Shown piece by piece: positions 46,567 to 53,866 of a DNA stretch of 53,866 nucleotides. The notes below the pieces were generated by a model. It made no database searches. It worked only from the letters and a program-made list of their open reading frames with translations, and was not told the origin of the DNA. The stretch covers positions 1 through 53,866 of the forward strand of contig QHZE01000456.1 of NCBI GenBank assembly GCA_003225335.1. The letters run 5' to 3'. The translations under genes and the position numbers were made by a program. The DNA comes from Acidobacteriota bacterium (GTDB lineage: Bacteria; Acidobacteriota; UBA6911). Position 1 is the first letter of the stretch; each line of letters begins with the position of its first letter.

Positions 46567-47465
46567 GGCTCCAACTCTTGCGGCATCCATAGAATGCATC
46601 TGCGGACCAGATGAATGTCCTTCAGGTTGGGACGGATGGTGTACTCGTCGGTCGTGCGGAGTTTCTCCCGGTGTTGGTTAAGAAGATGCATGATTTTTTG
46701 ACGCGCTTCGATTTCAACGTATTGCAATCTTTCGTCCACCAGCTGCAATCCCGGCAAGGGATAGCTCGAATGAGGCTCCGGAGATTCGACGTCTGGCCCG
46801 GCCTTCGATAACTCGGTCTTCAAAAAGAGGTCCGCGATGTGTTCCGAAACCTTGTGGATCTTGCTCTTCCAGTGGGAGTCTCTCTTGATCTCGTCAAACT
46901 CGCCGCCTGTTGACACGAGACCCACACTCTCCCTCAGGCATTTCTCTCTCACCTGCTCGAGTTTTCGCTGGGACACTTCGTGTAACCCGTCGAGATCCTT
47001 TCGAAAAGACTCGCCCAATATCTCGGTGCAGCGCCTCCCGAAATCCTCCAGGCTCTCTCCCGGGTTCGAATAAACGTTCAGCGCGAAGTTCCTGTAGATC
47101 CTCACAACCGAATAACGCATCAGGTAGTTAACGAACATCCCTTCCATGCGCTTCATCATCTCGGCGTCCAAAAAGGCAGGCAAAGGGCGGAGCCTTCCTG
47201 TGGCGGGCGTACCGGAGGCGACAAGCTCGGGATCGATGTCGCGCGCCATGTCCCGAGTCCACAAATCGTCGTCGTCCACAGGGTAGATTTCCATCGCCTT
47301 GCTGACGCTGGAGGTGTCGCGGAAGCCAGAACGCACATCGTTGAAATCGATCTTGGCTTCAAAGTAGATCTGCGGCGCAAATTCCACTTCCACACCCTCC
47401 GGTGAAACCTGGGGAAAGTGGAGCTCCTTTATCGGTCCCCCTCCTTGGAGTGTCTGCAAATTCAA
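46563..47465 (-). CDS. Uncharacterised protein translationally coupled to mnmA
   Basis: I do not recognise this 300-residue protein. It has no signal peptide or membrane segment. The first 60 residues look beta-rich ([17 protein letters not shown]), and the rest is strongly helical and charged with possible coiled coil near residues 150-190 ([16 protein letters not shown]) and 235-270. The frame opens with TTG at 47465. No ATG occurs before residue 58, and a GTG near residue 24 preceded by GGAGG is an alternative, so the start is uncertain. Its stop overlaps the mnmA start codon. A cytoplasmic role linked to nucleic acids or DNA repair is conceivable but unsupported. Confidence 0.7.
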   Translation of the reverse strand: MNLQTLQGGGPIKELHFPQVSPEGVEVEFAPQIYFEAKIDFNDVRSGFRDTSSVSKAMEIYPVDDDDLWTRDMARDIDPELVASGTPATGRLRPLPAFLDAEMMKRMEGMFVNYLMRYSVVRIYRNFALNVYSNPGESLEDFGRRCTEILGESFRKDLDGLHEVSQRKLEQVREKCLRESVGLVSTGGEFDEIKRDSHWKSKIHKVSEHIADLFLKTELSKAGPDVESPEPHSSYPLPGLQLVDERLQYVEIEARQKIMHLLNQHREKLRTTDEYTIRPNLKDIHLVRRCILWMPQELEP

Positions 47466-47564
47466 TGGACATTCTCCCGCGCAATCGAAACAAATATTCT
47501 ACCATGCGCGGAAAACGCCGGAAACGCAAAACGGGAATCGCCAGAACGCAAGAGCCTGGTTTCG

Positions 47565-47752
47565 CCACAAAGACGCGAAGACACAAAGAATCTGCGTGTT
47601 GTAGTACGGATTGCACGAAACAGGGAGATGATGGAACGAATTTCGTGTAATTCGCGGCGAGCCTTTCTTTGCGTCTTAGCGGTGAACGCGGCTTAGGAAG
47701 ATTCACGAAGATTCGGGTTATTCGTGAAATTCGTGGCAAGTCTTTTTGTCGT
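47565..47752. repeat. Mixed CGAAG and ACGAATT arrays
   Basis: A CCACAAAGACGCGAAGACAC arm (47568-47595), an inverted TTTGCGTCTTAGCGG arm (47668-47685) and ATTCGTGAAATTCGTGG units fill the 289-base gap between the sigma-factor gene and the unknown gene. No gene is visible here. Confidence 0.78.
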
Positions 47753-47754
47753 GT

Positions 47755-48357
47755 TCAGTGGACGGGGCGGCGGTTGGTAAGGCTCCAGAAGATTTCCTTG
47801 AATTCCTGACGGCCGTAAAACAAGCGCGACTTCACCGTCCCGGCAGGGCACCCTATGATGCGAGCGATCTCCCGGATGGTGTGGCCTTCCAGATCGTGCA
47901 ATCGAACCACCACGCCTTGTTTGCCGGACATCCGGCGAAAAGTTTCTTCTATGAAGTCCCTGAGCTCCTCCGAAAACGCGTGGGCCAGGGGATCCGACCG
48001 AGGTGTAATCTCCGCAGGAAGGTGCCGGGCGCATTCGCTCTCGAGGTCCACAAACTGCCTGTTCTTTCCTCTCCTCAGCATCCCGAGGCAGACGTTTACC
48101 GTTATCCGGCTGATCCAGGTCGAAAGCTTGGAGTCGCCGCGAAACCTGGGCAGCCCGCGGTACACGTTCAAGAGAGTTTCCTGGAGTGCGTCTTCGGCCG
48201 AGGCTTCCTCCCCAAGAATACGGTACGCGGTGTTGAAGATCTTGCGGTTATATTGACTCAATAGTTCACTGCATGCCGCAGGATCGTTTGTCCGGCAGCG
48301 CTGCAAGAGTCCTGCGCTCGCTTCGTCTGGAACTGTTTGCCTCTCTGCGGGGAGCAT
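47755..48357 (-). CDS. ECF-type RNA polymerase sigma factor
   Basis: This is a group 4 (extracytoplasmic function) sigma-70 family protein of 200 residues. Region 2 includes RILGEEASAEDALQETLLNVYRG with the core-binding and -10 recognition helices, and region 4 ends in a helix-turn-helix (HTIREIARIIGCPAGTVKSRLFYGRQ). The ATG at 48357 is preceded by AAGGAGG at short spacing, which decides it over the longer frame to 48474. No anti-sigma factor gene follows; the next gene downstream is the unknown mnmA-linked one. Target promoters cannot be identified from the window. Confidence 0.92.
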   Translation of the reverse strand: MLPAERQTVPDEASAGLLQRCRTNDPAACSELLSQYNRKIFNTAYRILGEEASAEDALQETLLNVYRGLPRFRGDSKLSTWISRITVNVCLGMLRRGKNRQFVDLESECARHLPAEITPRSDPLAHAFSEELRDFIEETFRRMSGKQGVVVRLHDLEGHTIREIARIIGCPAGTVKSRLFYGRQEFKEIFWSLTNRRPVH

Positions 48358-48672
48358 AACCCTCCTTTTTTCGGGGATAGTCACCGAAATCCCCAAATCC
48401 ACCCCGGTGGAAGAACTTGGGTCACGAGCAAACAAATTGGCGATTCCGGTCACTATCCCCAAGTCTGTTTGCACGAGCGATGCCAGTTTTGCCGGAGGGG
48501 GAGACGATTTTCGATAAGTGCTTATATAGCAACGAGAAAATCGATCATGCGGAGAGACTAGGGAGTCGCGGGCAGGTACGCCAACTGTCTACGAAATGGA
48601 TAGCAACCCGGTACTGGGCACTTTAACCAGTTGGAGCACAGGCACATAGAGAGATGTAACAAAGATTGACAG

Positions 48673-48841
48673 CCAGGTCCACTTGGTGGACACAAAGTTC
48701 AGGTTTGGAGTTCAGCCTTTAGGCTGCACGGATCAGGGGCAGGCTAAAGCCTGAACTCCAAACGGGCTGTCCGTGGCGCAGGTTCGGAGTTCAGCCTTCA
48801 GGCTGCACTGATCAGGGCAGGCTAAAGCCTGAACTCCAAAC
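48673..48841. repeat. Element fragment plus two GTTTGGAGTTCAG hairpins
   Basis: The first 30 bases copy the start of the two-hairpin element (CCAGGTCCACTTGGTGGAC). Two copies of a GTTTGGAGTTCAG/CTGAACTCCAAAC hairpin follow (48703-48763 and 48781-48841). The second ends two bases from the stop codon of the response-regulator gene. The rest of the gap 48358-48672 shows nothing I can name. Confidence 0.85.
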
Positions 48842-48842
48842 G

Positions 48843-50261
48843 CTAGCCGGGAGACAGATCCATCGCCTTAAGTTTTTCTATCAGCGACTGCCGGCTGATT
48901 CCCAAGGAGCGGGCCGCACGCGACTTGTTACGCTGGAACCGCTCCATGGCTTCCCGAATCATTTGTTGCTCGAGTTGTCGGACGGCGAGTTTCATGTTTC
49001 CATCGGTGCGGGCCAAAGACCGATCCCTTTGGCGGATGTAGTCCGAGAGCAGCTCCGGCCCGATTTCCTTTTCGGGCTCGGCAAGAAGCACCAGCCGTTC
49101 GATTTCGTTTTGCAGCTCCCGGACGTTTCCGGGCCAGGAGTAGGATTCGAGAAGCCGAAGCGTCTCCGCGCGAAACGGACCCACCTTGCGGTTTAGCTTG
49201 GTGCGACAATAACTCAAGAAAAAATCGGCAAGAGGCCGAATATCCTTGCCTCGTTCCCGTAAGGGGGGGATGGTCAACGAGAAGACGTTGATACGATAGT
49301 AGAGGTCCTGGCGGAAATGCCCCGCTTCTACCTCCGCTTTGAGGTCCCGATTGGTAGAGGCGATGATGCGCACATCGACGCGTTTCGGCTGGTGAAAACC
49401 GATGGGCATGATCTCGCTTTCCTGGATCACTCGCAGGAGCTTGACCTGAAGCTCGGTCGGGGCTTCCCCAATCTCATCGAGAAAGATGCTCCCCCCGTGC
49501 GCCATTTCGAAAAACCCTTTCTTGTCCTGGCTGGCCCCGGTAAACGACCCTTTTGCGTGCCCGAAGAATTCGCTCTCGACCAGCTCTCTCGGAATGGCGC
49601 CGCAATTCACGGGGATGAAGATCTGGTCTTTGCGGTTGCTATGGCGGTGGATATACCGGGCGACCAATTCCTTCCCTGTGCCCGTTTCACCCTGGATGAG
49701 CACCGTGGTTTCCGTACCTGTAACCCTCTGCAGCAAGCGCAGAATGTTTTCCATTTCGGGACTGCCGAAGATGATTCTGTCCGGATGGACCGCACTCTCC
49801 ACTTCGTGACGGAGAACGATGTTCTCGGTGCGGAGCCTTTCATTAGCCAGCTTCAGCTCCGCGGCCAGGCGTTCGTTCTCCCGCATCAGCTCCATCTTCT
49901 CCAAAGCCTCACGCACCGCTATGCGGAGCTCGCCGGGCTCCCACGGCTTGGTTATGTACTTATGAACCTTTCCCGTATTGATGGCCGCAATCAGGTCGTC
50001 AACCTCCGTGAAACCCGTGAGGACGATGCGCACCAGGTTGGGGTAGTCCTTCTGCGAGGCTTCCAGAAGCTCGATGCCGGTCATGCCCGGCATCTTCTGG
50101 TCGGTTATGATGGCATCAAGGCTCTCAGAACGAAGGACGCGCAGCGCCTCTTCGCCTGACTGCGCAAGGTGGACGCTGTAGGCATCCACAAAAGTTCTCT
50201 GGAGCTTTTGCAGGTTTGCGATCTCGTCATCCACCAGCAGCAATCCGTACTTCCCTTTCAT
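48843..50261 (-). CDS. Sigma-54-dependent NtrC-family response regulator
   Basis: The 472-residue protein has a receiver domain (acidic LLVDDE pocket and phospho-acceptor Asp in IITDQKMPGMTG near residue 55), an AAA+ sigma-54 activation domain with Walker A (GETGTGKE), the sigma-54 contact loop GSFTGA (usual form GAFTGA, one conservative change), Walker B (SIFLDEIGE) and a C-terminal Fis-type helix-turn-helix (SRAARSLGISRQSLIEKL). Its start codon overlaps the stop codon of the histidine kinase (ATGA), so the pair is co-translated. It should activate sigma-54 promoters after phosphorylation. I see no convincing -24/-12 site in the window, so its target is probably elsewhere. Confidence 0.95.
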   Translation of the reverse strand: MKGKYGLLLVDDEIANLQKLQRTFVDAYSVHLAQSGEEALRVLRSESLDAIITDQKMPGMTGIELLEASQKDYPNLVRIVLTGFTEVDDLIAAINTGKVHKYITKPWEPGELRIAVREALEKMELMRENERLAAELKLANERLRTENIVLRHEVESAVHPDRIIFGSPEMENILRLLQRVTGTETTVLIQGETGTGKELVARYIHRHSNRKDQIFIPVNCGAIPRELVESEFFGHAKGSFTGASQDKKGFFEMAHGGSIFLDEIGEAPTELQVKLLRVIQESEIMPIGFHQPKRVDVRIIASTNRDLKAEVEAGHFRQDLYYRINVFSLTIPPLRERGKDIRPLADFFLSYCRTKLNRKVGPFRAETLRLLESYSWPGNVRELQNEIERLVLLAEPEKEIGPELLSDYIRQRDRSLARTDGNMKLAVRQLEQQMIREAMERFQRNKSRAARSLGISRQSLIEKLKAMDLSPG

Positions 50262-52426
50262 CCTTCCGATTTCTCCTGAAAGATCGGCACCCTTACCGTG
50301 AAGGTGCTCCCCTGCTGGGGAACGCTTGACACGAAGATCGTGCCGTGGTGCTGCTGGATGATACCGTAACTGATGCTCAATCCCAGCCCTGTTCCCAGCC
50401 CCACGCCTTTGGTCGTAAAGAAGGGCTCGAAAATCCTCTTGAGGTTCTCCTTGGGAATGCCAATACCGTTGTCTTCGATTTCGATCTCCACGTTGCCGTC
50501 GCTCGAGCGGGTGCGGATCCAGACATCCCCTTTTCCATGGATAGCGTGGAAGGCGTTGCAGAGCAGGTTCATGAAGACCTGGCTCAATTTGCCGGAGTAG
50601 CCCTGAATCTGCGGGATATCCCCATAATCCCGATGAATCTCGATTCGGTTCTTGTACTGGTTCCTGAGAAGGTTGAGCGACAGGTCCAGGGCGGCGTGCA
50701 GGTCGATCTTGGAGACGTCGTCAGTGTCCATGCGGGAAAACGTGCGCAGATCCGAAACGATCGTGTTGATCCGGCGGGCTCCTTCGGTGAAGTTGTCTAT
50801 CAGGGTGCGGAGGTCTTCTTTGATGAACGCGTAATTGGCCGCGGCCTTCAGCTTTTCAACCCGGGCCCGGTCTTCCGGACTGATGCTGGAAAGGTTGTCA
50901 TAGGCTTCGATGACCGCCTGCAACTTCCCCGCATAGTCGGCCAGGAAGCCGGTGTTGCCGTAAATGAAGTTCAGCGGATTCTTTATTTCATGAGCGATCC
51001 CTGCAACCAGTTGTCCGAGGGAGGCCATTTTCTCTGTCTGGACCAACTGGTCCTGGGTGCTCTGAAGATCGATATAGGCCTGCTTCAGGGCTTCATGCGA
51101 GTCTTCCAGTTCCCTGGTGCGCTGCCGCACCATGTCTTCGAGGTTCTTGTTCAGCTCCTGAAGTTCTTCTTCGCGGGCCGACAGCGACCGCGCCATGTCG
51201 TTGAAGGTCGATCCAAGGATCCCCACTTCATCAGCCGACCGAATGGGAACTCGTTCGTCAAGACTACCCTGGGCGATTCTTTGGGCGGTTCGAATCAGGT
51301 TCTTGATGGGGACCGTAATTCCCTGGGATATCCAGTAGGTAAAGATCACCACCAGAAGCGCCAGTAGGGTGGTCATGCCTATGAGCCACCACTTCAACGC
51401 CTGGATGGGACGGAAGATGTCCTTTCCGTCAATCCCCACGCCGACGATCCAACCAAAGGAAGTGTCCTCAATAGAGGCGAGGCCCGAGATCTTGCTGTTT
51501 CCCCTGGGGAATTCGTATTCGAAAGTCCGGTTCTTTCTGACGACCGCGTCATGGAGGTTCTTGAGCTTGATATCTTCCACGAGCCTCTTGTTGTAGAGAT
51601 TCTGATACGTTTCTGGAACCTTGCCAATTGGTTTTTCATACCGGCGATTCGCGCGATACTTGTGCGCGATGATGGTATTGGCGTCCTTCGCAAACATGAA
51701 GGCATAGCCGCTCTTGAGGTTCAGCTCCTCCAGGTCGTTCTCCACATTGTCGAGGATGTTCTGGATGGTGGACCAGTTAATGACGTTGATCCAAACGCCC
51801 AGGATCTCATGGGTCCTTGGGTGGAAGAGGGGTCCCGAGAGGCCAATATTGAACCGGTGACTGTAATCTTCGCCTTGATAATCGTAAAGGCTCTCCACCA
51901 ACTTCGAAGAGTACCAGTCATGCTGGGAGGAGCGGCCGAGAATCGAATTCCGAAACATGGTGTTTTCTTCGGGGTATTCCCTCAACTCTCCGCCGAGCAG
52001 GGCTGCGACCTTTTCCGCGGGCAGCTTCACTTTGTTTCGATCGACTGTGTTGACGGCAACAACTCTGCCATCCTTGTCCACGACTATCAGAACGTCATAG
52101 ACATCGTGGTTAAAGCAGTATTCGTTCAGCAGGCGGAGCATCCCCGGACGGTAGCGCGGGTCAAAGGAGGGAAAGATCAGGGGGAAAGTCGTCGTCATCG
52201 AATAAATCTCTTCCTTCTTTTCACGGAGCGTCACGTCAATCTTGTCCGCCGTATCCTGAGCCATCTTTTCCAGAGACAGCCTGATTCGATCCTCGGCGAT
52301 CTGGCGGCTGCCGATGAAATAGGAAAAGGCGGAAATTCCGATCAGCGGTATCAAAGAAAGAGTGATAGTCAAGGTCAAAAGCTTGTTTCTCAGGCTTTTG
52401 AAAAGAAGGAAGCGCGGTAGGGACAT
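50258..52426 (-). CDS. Membrane sensor histidine kinase
   Basis: The cognate kinase has 722 residues from ATG 52426, which has AAAGAG just upstream. Order: a short cytoplasmic start, TM1 (LTLTITLSLIPLIGISAFS), a large periplasmic dCache-like sensor (about 40-335) with the ending SFGWIVGVGI, TM2 (LLALLVVIFTYWIS), HAMP, a coiled coil, the dimerisation domain with the phospho-acceptor His in AGIAHEIKNPLN, and the ATPase domain with N box (MNLLCNAFHAI) and G boxes (DNGIGIPKENL, GLGTGLGLS). The stop codon overlaps the response regulator start. The ligand is unknown; dCache domains in relatives often bind small organic acids or amino acids. Confidence 0.94.
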   Translation of the reverse strand: MSLPRFLLFKSLRNKLLTLTITLSLIPLIGISAFSYFIGSRQIAEDRIRLSLEKMAQDTADKIDVTLREKKEEIYSMTTTFPLIFPSFDPRYRPGMLRLLNEYCFNHDVYDVLIVVDKDGRVVAVNTVDRNKVKLPAEKVAALLGGELREYPEENTMFRNSILGRSSQHDWYSSKLVESLYDYQGEDYSHRFNIGLSGPLFHPRTHEILGVWINVINWSTIQNILDNVENDLEELNLKSGYAFMFAKDANTIIAHKYRANRRYEKPIGKVPETYQNLYNKRLVEDIKLKNLHDAVVRKNRTFEYEFPRGNSKISGLASIEDTSFGWIVGVGIDGKDIFRPIQALKWWLIGMTTLLALLVVIFTYWISQGITVPIKNLIRTAQRIAQGSLDERVPIRSADEVGILGSTFNDMARSLSAREEELQELNKNLEDMVRQRTRELEDSHEALKQAYIDLQSTQDQLVQTEKMASLGQLVAGIAHEIKNPLNFIYGNTGFLADYAGKLQAVIEAYDNLSSISPEDRARVEKLKAAANYAFIKEDLRTLIDNFTEGARRINTIVSDLRTFSRMDTDDVSKIDLHAALDLSLNLLRNQYKNRIEIHRDYGDIPQIQGYSGKLSQVFMNLLCNAFHAIHGKGDVWIRTRSSDGNVEIEIEDNGIGIPKENLKRIFEPFFTTKGVGLGTGLGLSISYGIIQQHHGTIFVSSVPQQGSTFTVRVPIFQEKSEG

Positions 52427-52599
52427 CTCTTTGTTCAGACACTCCGGGTCCGACTCCTTGGCATTTCTTTGACCCCGGCGCGTCCAGGAATAAAACAATC
52501 TGAATCAAACAACAGACATCCGGACACCCCAGCAGGGTTCATTTTCCGAAACCTCAATAAGTCCGAAGATTGCAAATTCTGGACAAATACTGCAAGGGG

Positions 52600-52628
52600 A
52601 TTGTCAATTTTATTTACAAGTCTGTCAA
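52600..52628 (-). promoter_or_regulatory. Candidate sigma-70 promoter for the kinase operon
   Basis: On the minus strand TTGACA and GACAAT are separated by 17 bases, about 170 bases upstream of the kinase start codon. The -35 is a perfect match and the -10 matches four of six positions. This is a pattern match only. Confidence 0.35.
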
Positions 52629-52644
52629 TCTCAGGGCGGAGGAG

Positions 52645-52709
52645 CCGATTGCGGATTGCGGTCCTTTCTTAATCTTAATCCGCAATCGGCAATCGGCAAT
52701 CCGAAATCT
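52645..52709. repeat. Inverted period-7 GGATTGC arrays
   Basis: CCGATTGCGGATTGCGG and a reverse-complement CAATCGGCAATCGGCAATCC arm form a compact hairpin between the divergent kinase and OMP genes. Confidence 0.88.
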
Positions 52710-52896
52710 GGCGGACCCAATACCAGCCCCGTAAAAATACTTAAGAGGATTTTCCCGGCAGGTCGATATGGTAGACGAGTTTTATTTGGCCTTTGTGCGG
52801 AAATTAAAGAGCGATCTCGACACAACCCACCCAAGGATTGCCAGACCCGGTGAGTTTCTGCGATACCCAATCTAGCTTAGTTGAAAGGTTACACCG

Positions 52897-53658
52897 ATGA
52901 GAACAATTGTGCGCTGGTCTGTTTCTGCGGCAACTATTCTTCTGTTTGCGCTTCCCGCTATCGCCCAGGTTCAATACAGGCTCGAGTTCTATGGCGGCGT
53001 CACCATTCCGCAGGACAAAGACTTTGACATTGATTGGGGAAGTTACACCCACGATTTCTCTCCGGGTGCGCACGGAGGCATTCGCATTGGAGTGGACAGC
53101 AAGGGCCACTTCGGCCAGGACATCGACTACAGCTACGGCACATACGCCAGCAAAATCGTCAACCGTGCCAGTGGTGAGTCGCTTTTTTCCTTTACCCCGC
53201 GGGTTCACCAGATATCCTGGAATGCGCTCTGGTACCCCGGAGGAGCGCAGAGCGAAGGTAAAGTTTTTCCCTACCTGACCTTGGGCGTCGGCGGGACTGT
53301 AAATTCACTGTCCCAGAGGACGGCGAACCAGACGTTTCCGCTCTCACTAGAGGAGTCGAGCCAGCGCCACCTTCGGACTGATAACACCTTCACGTTCAAC
53401 GCCGGCTTCGGCGCACGATTTCGCCTCAACAAACGCTACGGCGTTCGCGTCGATGTCCGTGATTATATGAGCCGATCCCTGCGCTACGGGTTTCCGAAGG
53501 TCCCCGGCGAGCCACTTCCTGCCATCCTCCAAGTCGACCCTACAACGGGGGAGCTGTTGAGGGTGTTGCAGGAGGGCACGCCATTTGAATCGCCACTTCC
53601 GATAGGCGGATTGTTCCATCGGATCACGGCTACCGTCGGCTTTGTCTACTATTTCTGA
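52897..53658 (+). CDS. Outer-membrane beta-barrel protein
   Basis: The 253-residue protein has a clear signal peptide (VSAATILLFALPAIA, cleavage before QVQYR), eight or more amphipathic strands and a C-terminal strand ending in Phe (ATVGFVYYF), the sequence expected for recognition by the BAM assembly machinery. It resembles OmpA/OmpX-like outer membrane barrels of Acidobacteriota in general style. The ATG at 52897 has GAAAGG ten bases upstream. It is divergent from the kinase operon. It could be a target of that two-component system, but no sigma-54 promoter is visible upstream. Confidence 0.85.
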   Translation: MRTIVRWSVSAATILLFALPAIAQVQYRLEFYGGVTIPQDKDFDIDWGSYTHDFSPGAHGGIRIGVDSKGHFGQDIDYSYGTYASKIVNRASGESLFSFTPRVHQISWNALWYPGGAQSEGKVFPYLTLGVGGTVNSLSQRTANQTFPLSLEESSQRHLRTDNTFTFNAGFGARFRLNKRYGVRVDVRDYMSRSLRYGFPKVPGEPLPAILQVDPTTGELLRVLQEGTPFESPLPIGGLFHRITATVGFVYYF

Positions 53659-53689
53659 CATCGGCCGGGACGAAGCATCAGAGCCCCTT

Positions 53690-53800
53690 TGCGTTCTTCG
53701 CGCCCTTCGCGCCTTCGCGGTGAAACGGAGCCCGAATTAACCGCGAAGACGCGAAGGGCGCGAAAGACCGCCACGAATTACACGAATTGCACGAAAACAG
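53690..53800. repeat. Inverted period-8 CGAAG arrays and an ACACGAATT array
   Basis: CTTCGCGCCCTTCGCGCC and its inverted partner surround a 25-base loop, followed by CCACGAATTACACGAATTG units. No gene is visible between 53659 and the window end. Confidence 0.85.
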
Positions 53801-53866
53801 GCAGCGTGATGACGCGCTTGATTGTGAGAGATTCCATTGGAATAGACCGGGACCAGAAAAATTCGT

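Noticed and set aside
50345..52420. Long plus-strand open frames opposite the histidine kinase
   Set aside because: Antisense shadows of a kinase with intact H, N and G boxes.
52700..52896. Sigma-54 promoter upstream of the outer-membrane barrel gene (TTGGCCTTTGTGC)
   Set aside because: The spacing between the GG and GC elements is seven bases instead of ten, so it does not fit the -24/-12 consensus.

Overview
The window looks like a chromosomal segment of a Gram-negative, moderately GC-rich bacterium, most likely an uncultured member of the Acidobacteriota. The evidence is lipid A genes (lpxB, lpxD), a beta-barrel outer-membrane protein, a PurS/PurQ/PurL set with an Fe-S type PurF, a Sec-exported RHS protein, and a radical SAM protein of the tetraether/membrane-spanning-lipid synthase type. 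The phylum is an inference from gene content and style; there is no rRNA, tRNA, CRISPR array, phage or transposase gene that I can see.

Layout. 0.2-7.1 kb (minus strand): a purine operon read purS-purQ-purL-purF-purN and then tyrS. 7.8-8.6 kb: a lone class II aldolase. 9.0-10.6 kb (plus): ruvAB. 11.1-15.6 kb (plus): a moxR / DUF58 / transglutaminase (TgpA-like) cluster with overlapping genes. 15.7-23.6 kb (minus): an exported Ig-like repeat protein, an unknown exported protein, a 1625-residue RHS protein and a small membrane protein whose start codon overlaps the RHS stop codon. 23.9-25.1 kb: an SLC13/ArsB-type permease. 25.6-29.9 kb (plus): rimO-yacG-pgpA-cinA-thpR and a 57-residue Trm112-like gene, several of them overlapping and starting with GTG or TTG. 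29.9-32.1 kb: a heptosyltransferase-type GT9 gene convergent with a broken heptose-7-phosphate kinase gene. 32.4-48.4 kb (minus): a long block of envelope and housekeeping genes (a Cys-rich protein, an SprT-like metalloprotein, a three-gene ABC-2 exporter, lpxD, the radical SAM enzyme, an isoprenylcysteine-methyltransferase-like protein, a catalytically dead M1-peptidase homologue, lpxB, mnmA with an unknown partner, and an ECF sigma factor). 48.8-52.4 kb: a sigma-54 response regulator and its histidine kinase. 52.9-53.7 kb (plus): an outer-membrane barrel protein.

The most striking non-genic feature is that almost every gene boundary carries a hairpin whose arms are short-period tandem arrays (period 7, 8, 9 or about 10 bases). 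The repeated word differs from locus to locus, but the architecture (array, loop, inverted array) stays the same. These arrays run into coding sequence, supplying start codons, stop codons and terminal residues of several proteins, and one lies in frame inside a gene. A 296-bp element with 25-base terminal inverted repeats (MITE-like), a two-hairpin element in two copies plus a fragment, and a long composite repeat in inverted copies 21.5 kb apart add to this repeat landscape.

The best candidates for new biology are the repeat-hairpin system, the RHS cluster with a tightly coupled small membrane protein and an unrecognised C-terminal domain, the radical SAM enzyme set among lipid A genes, and the M1-peptidase homologue that has lost every zinc ligand.
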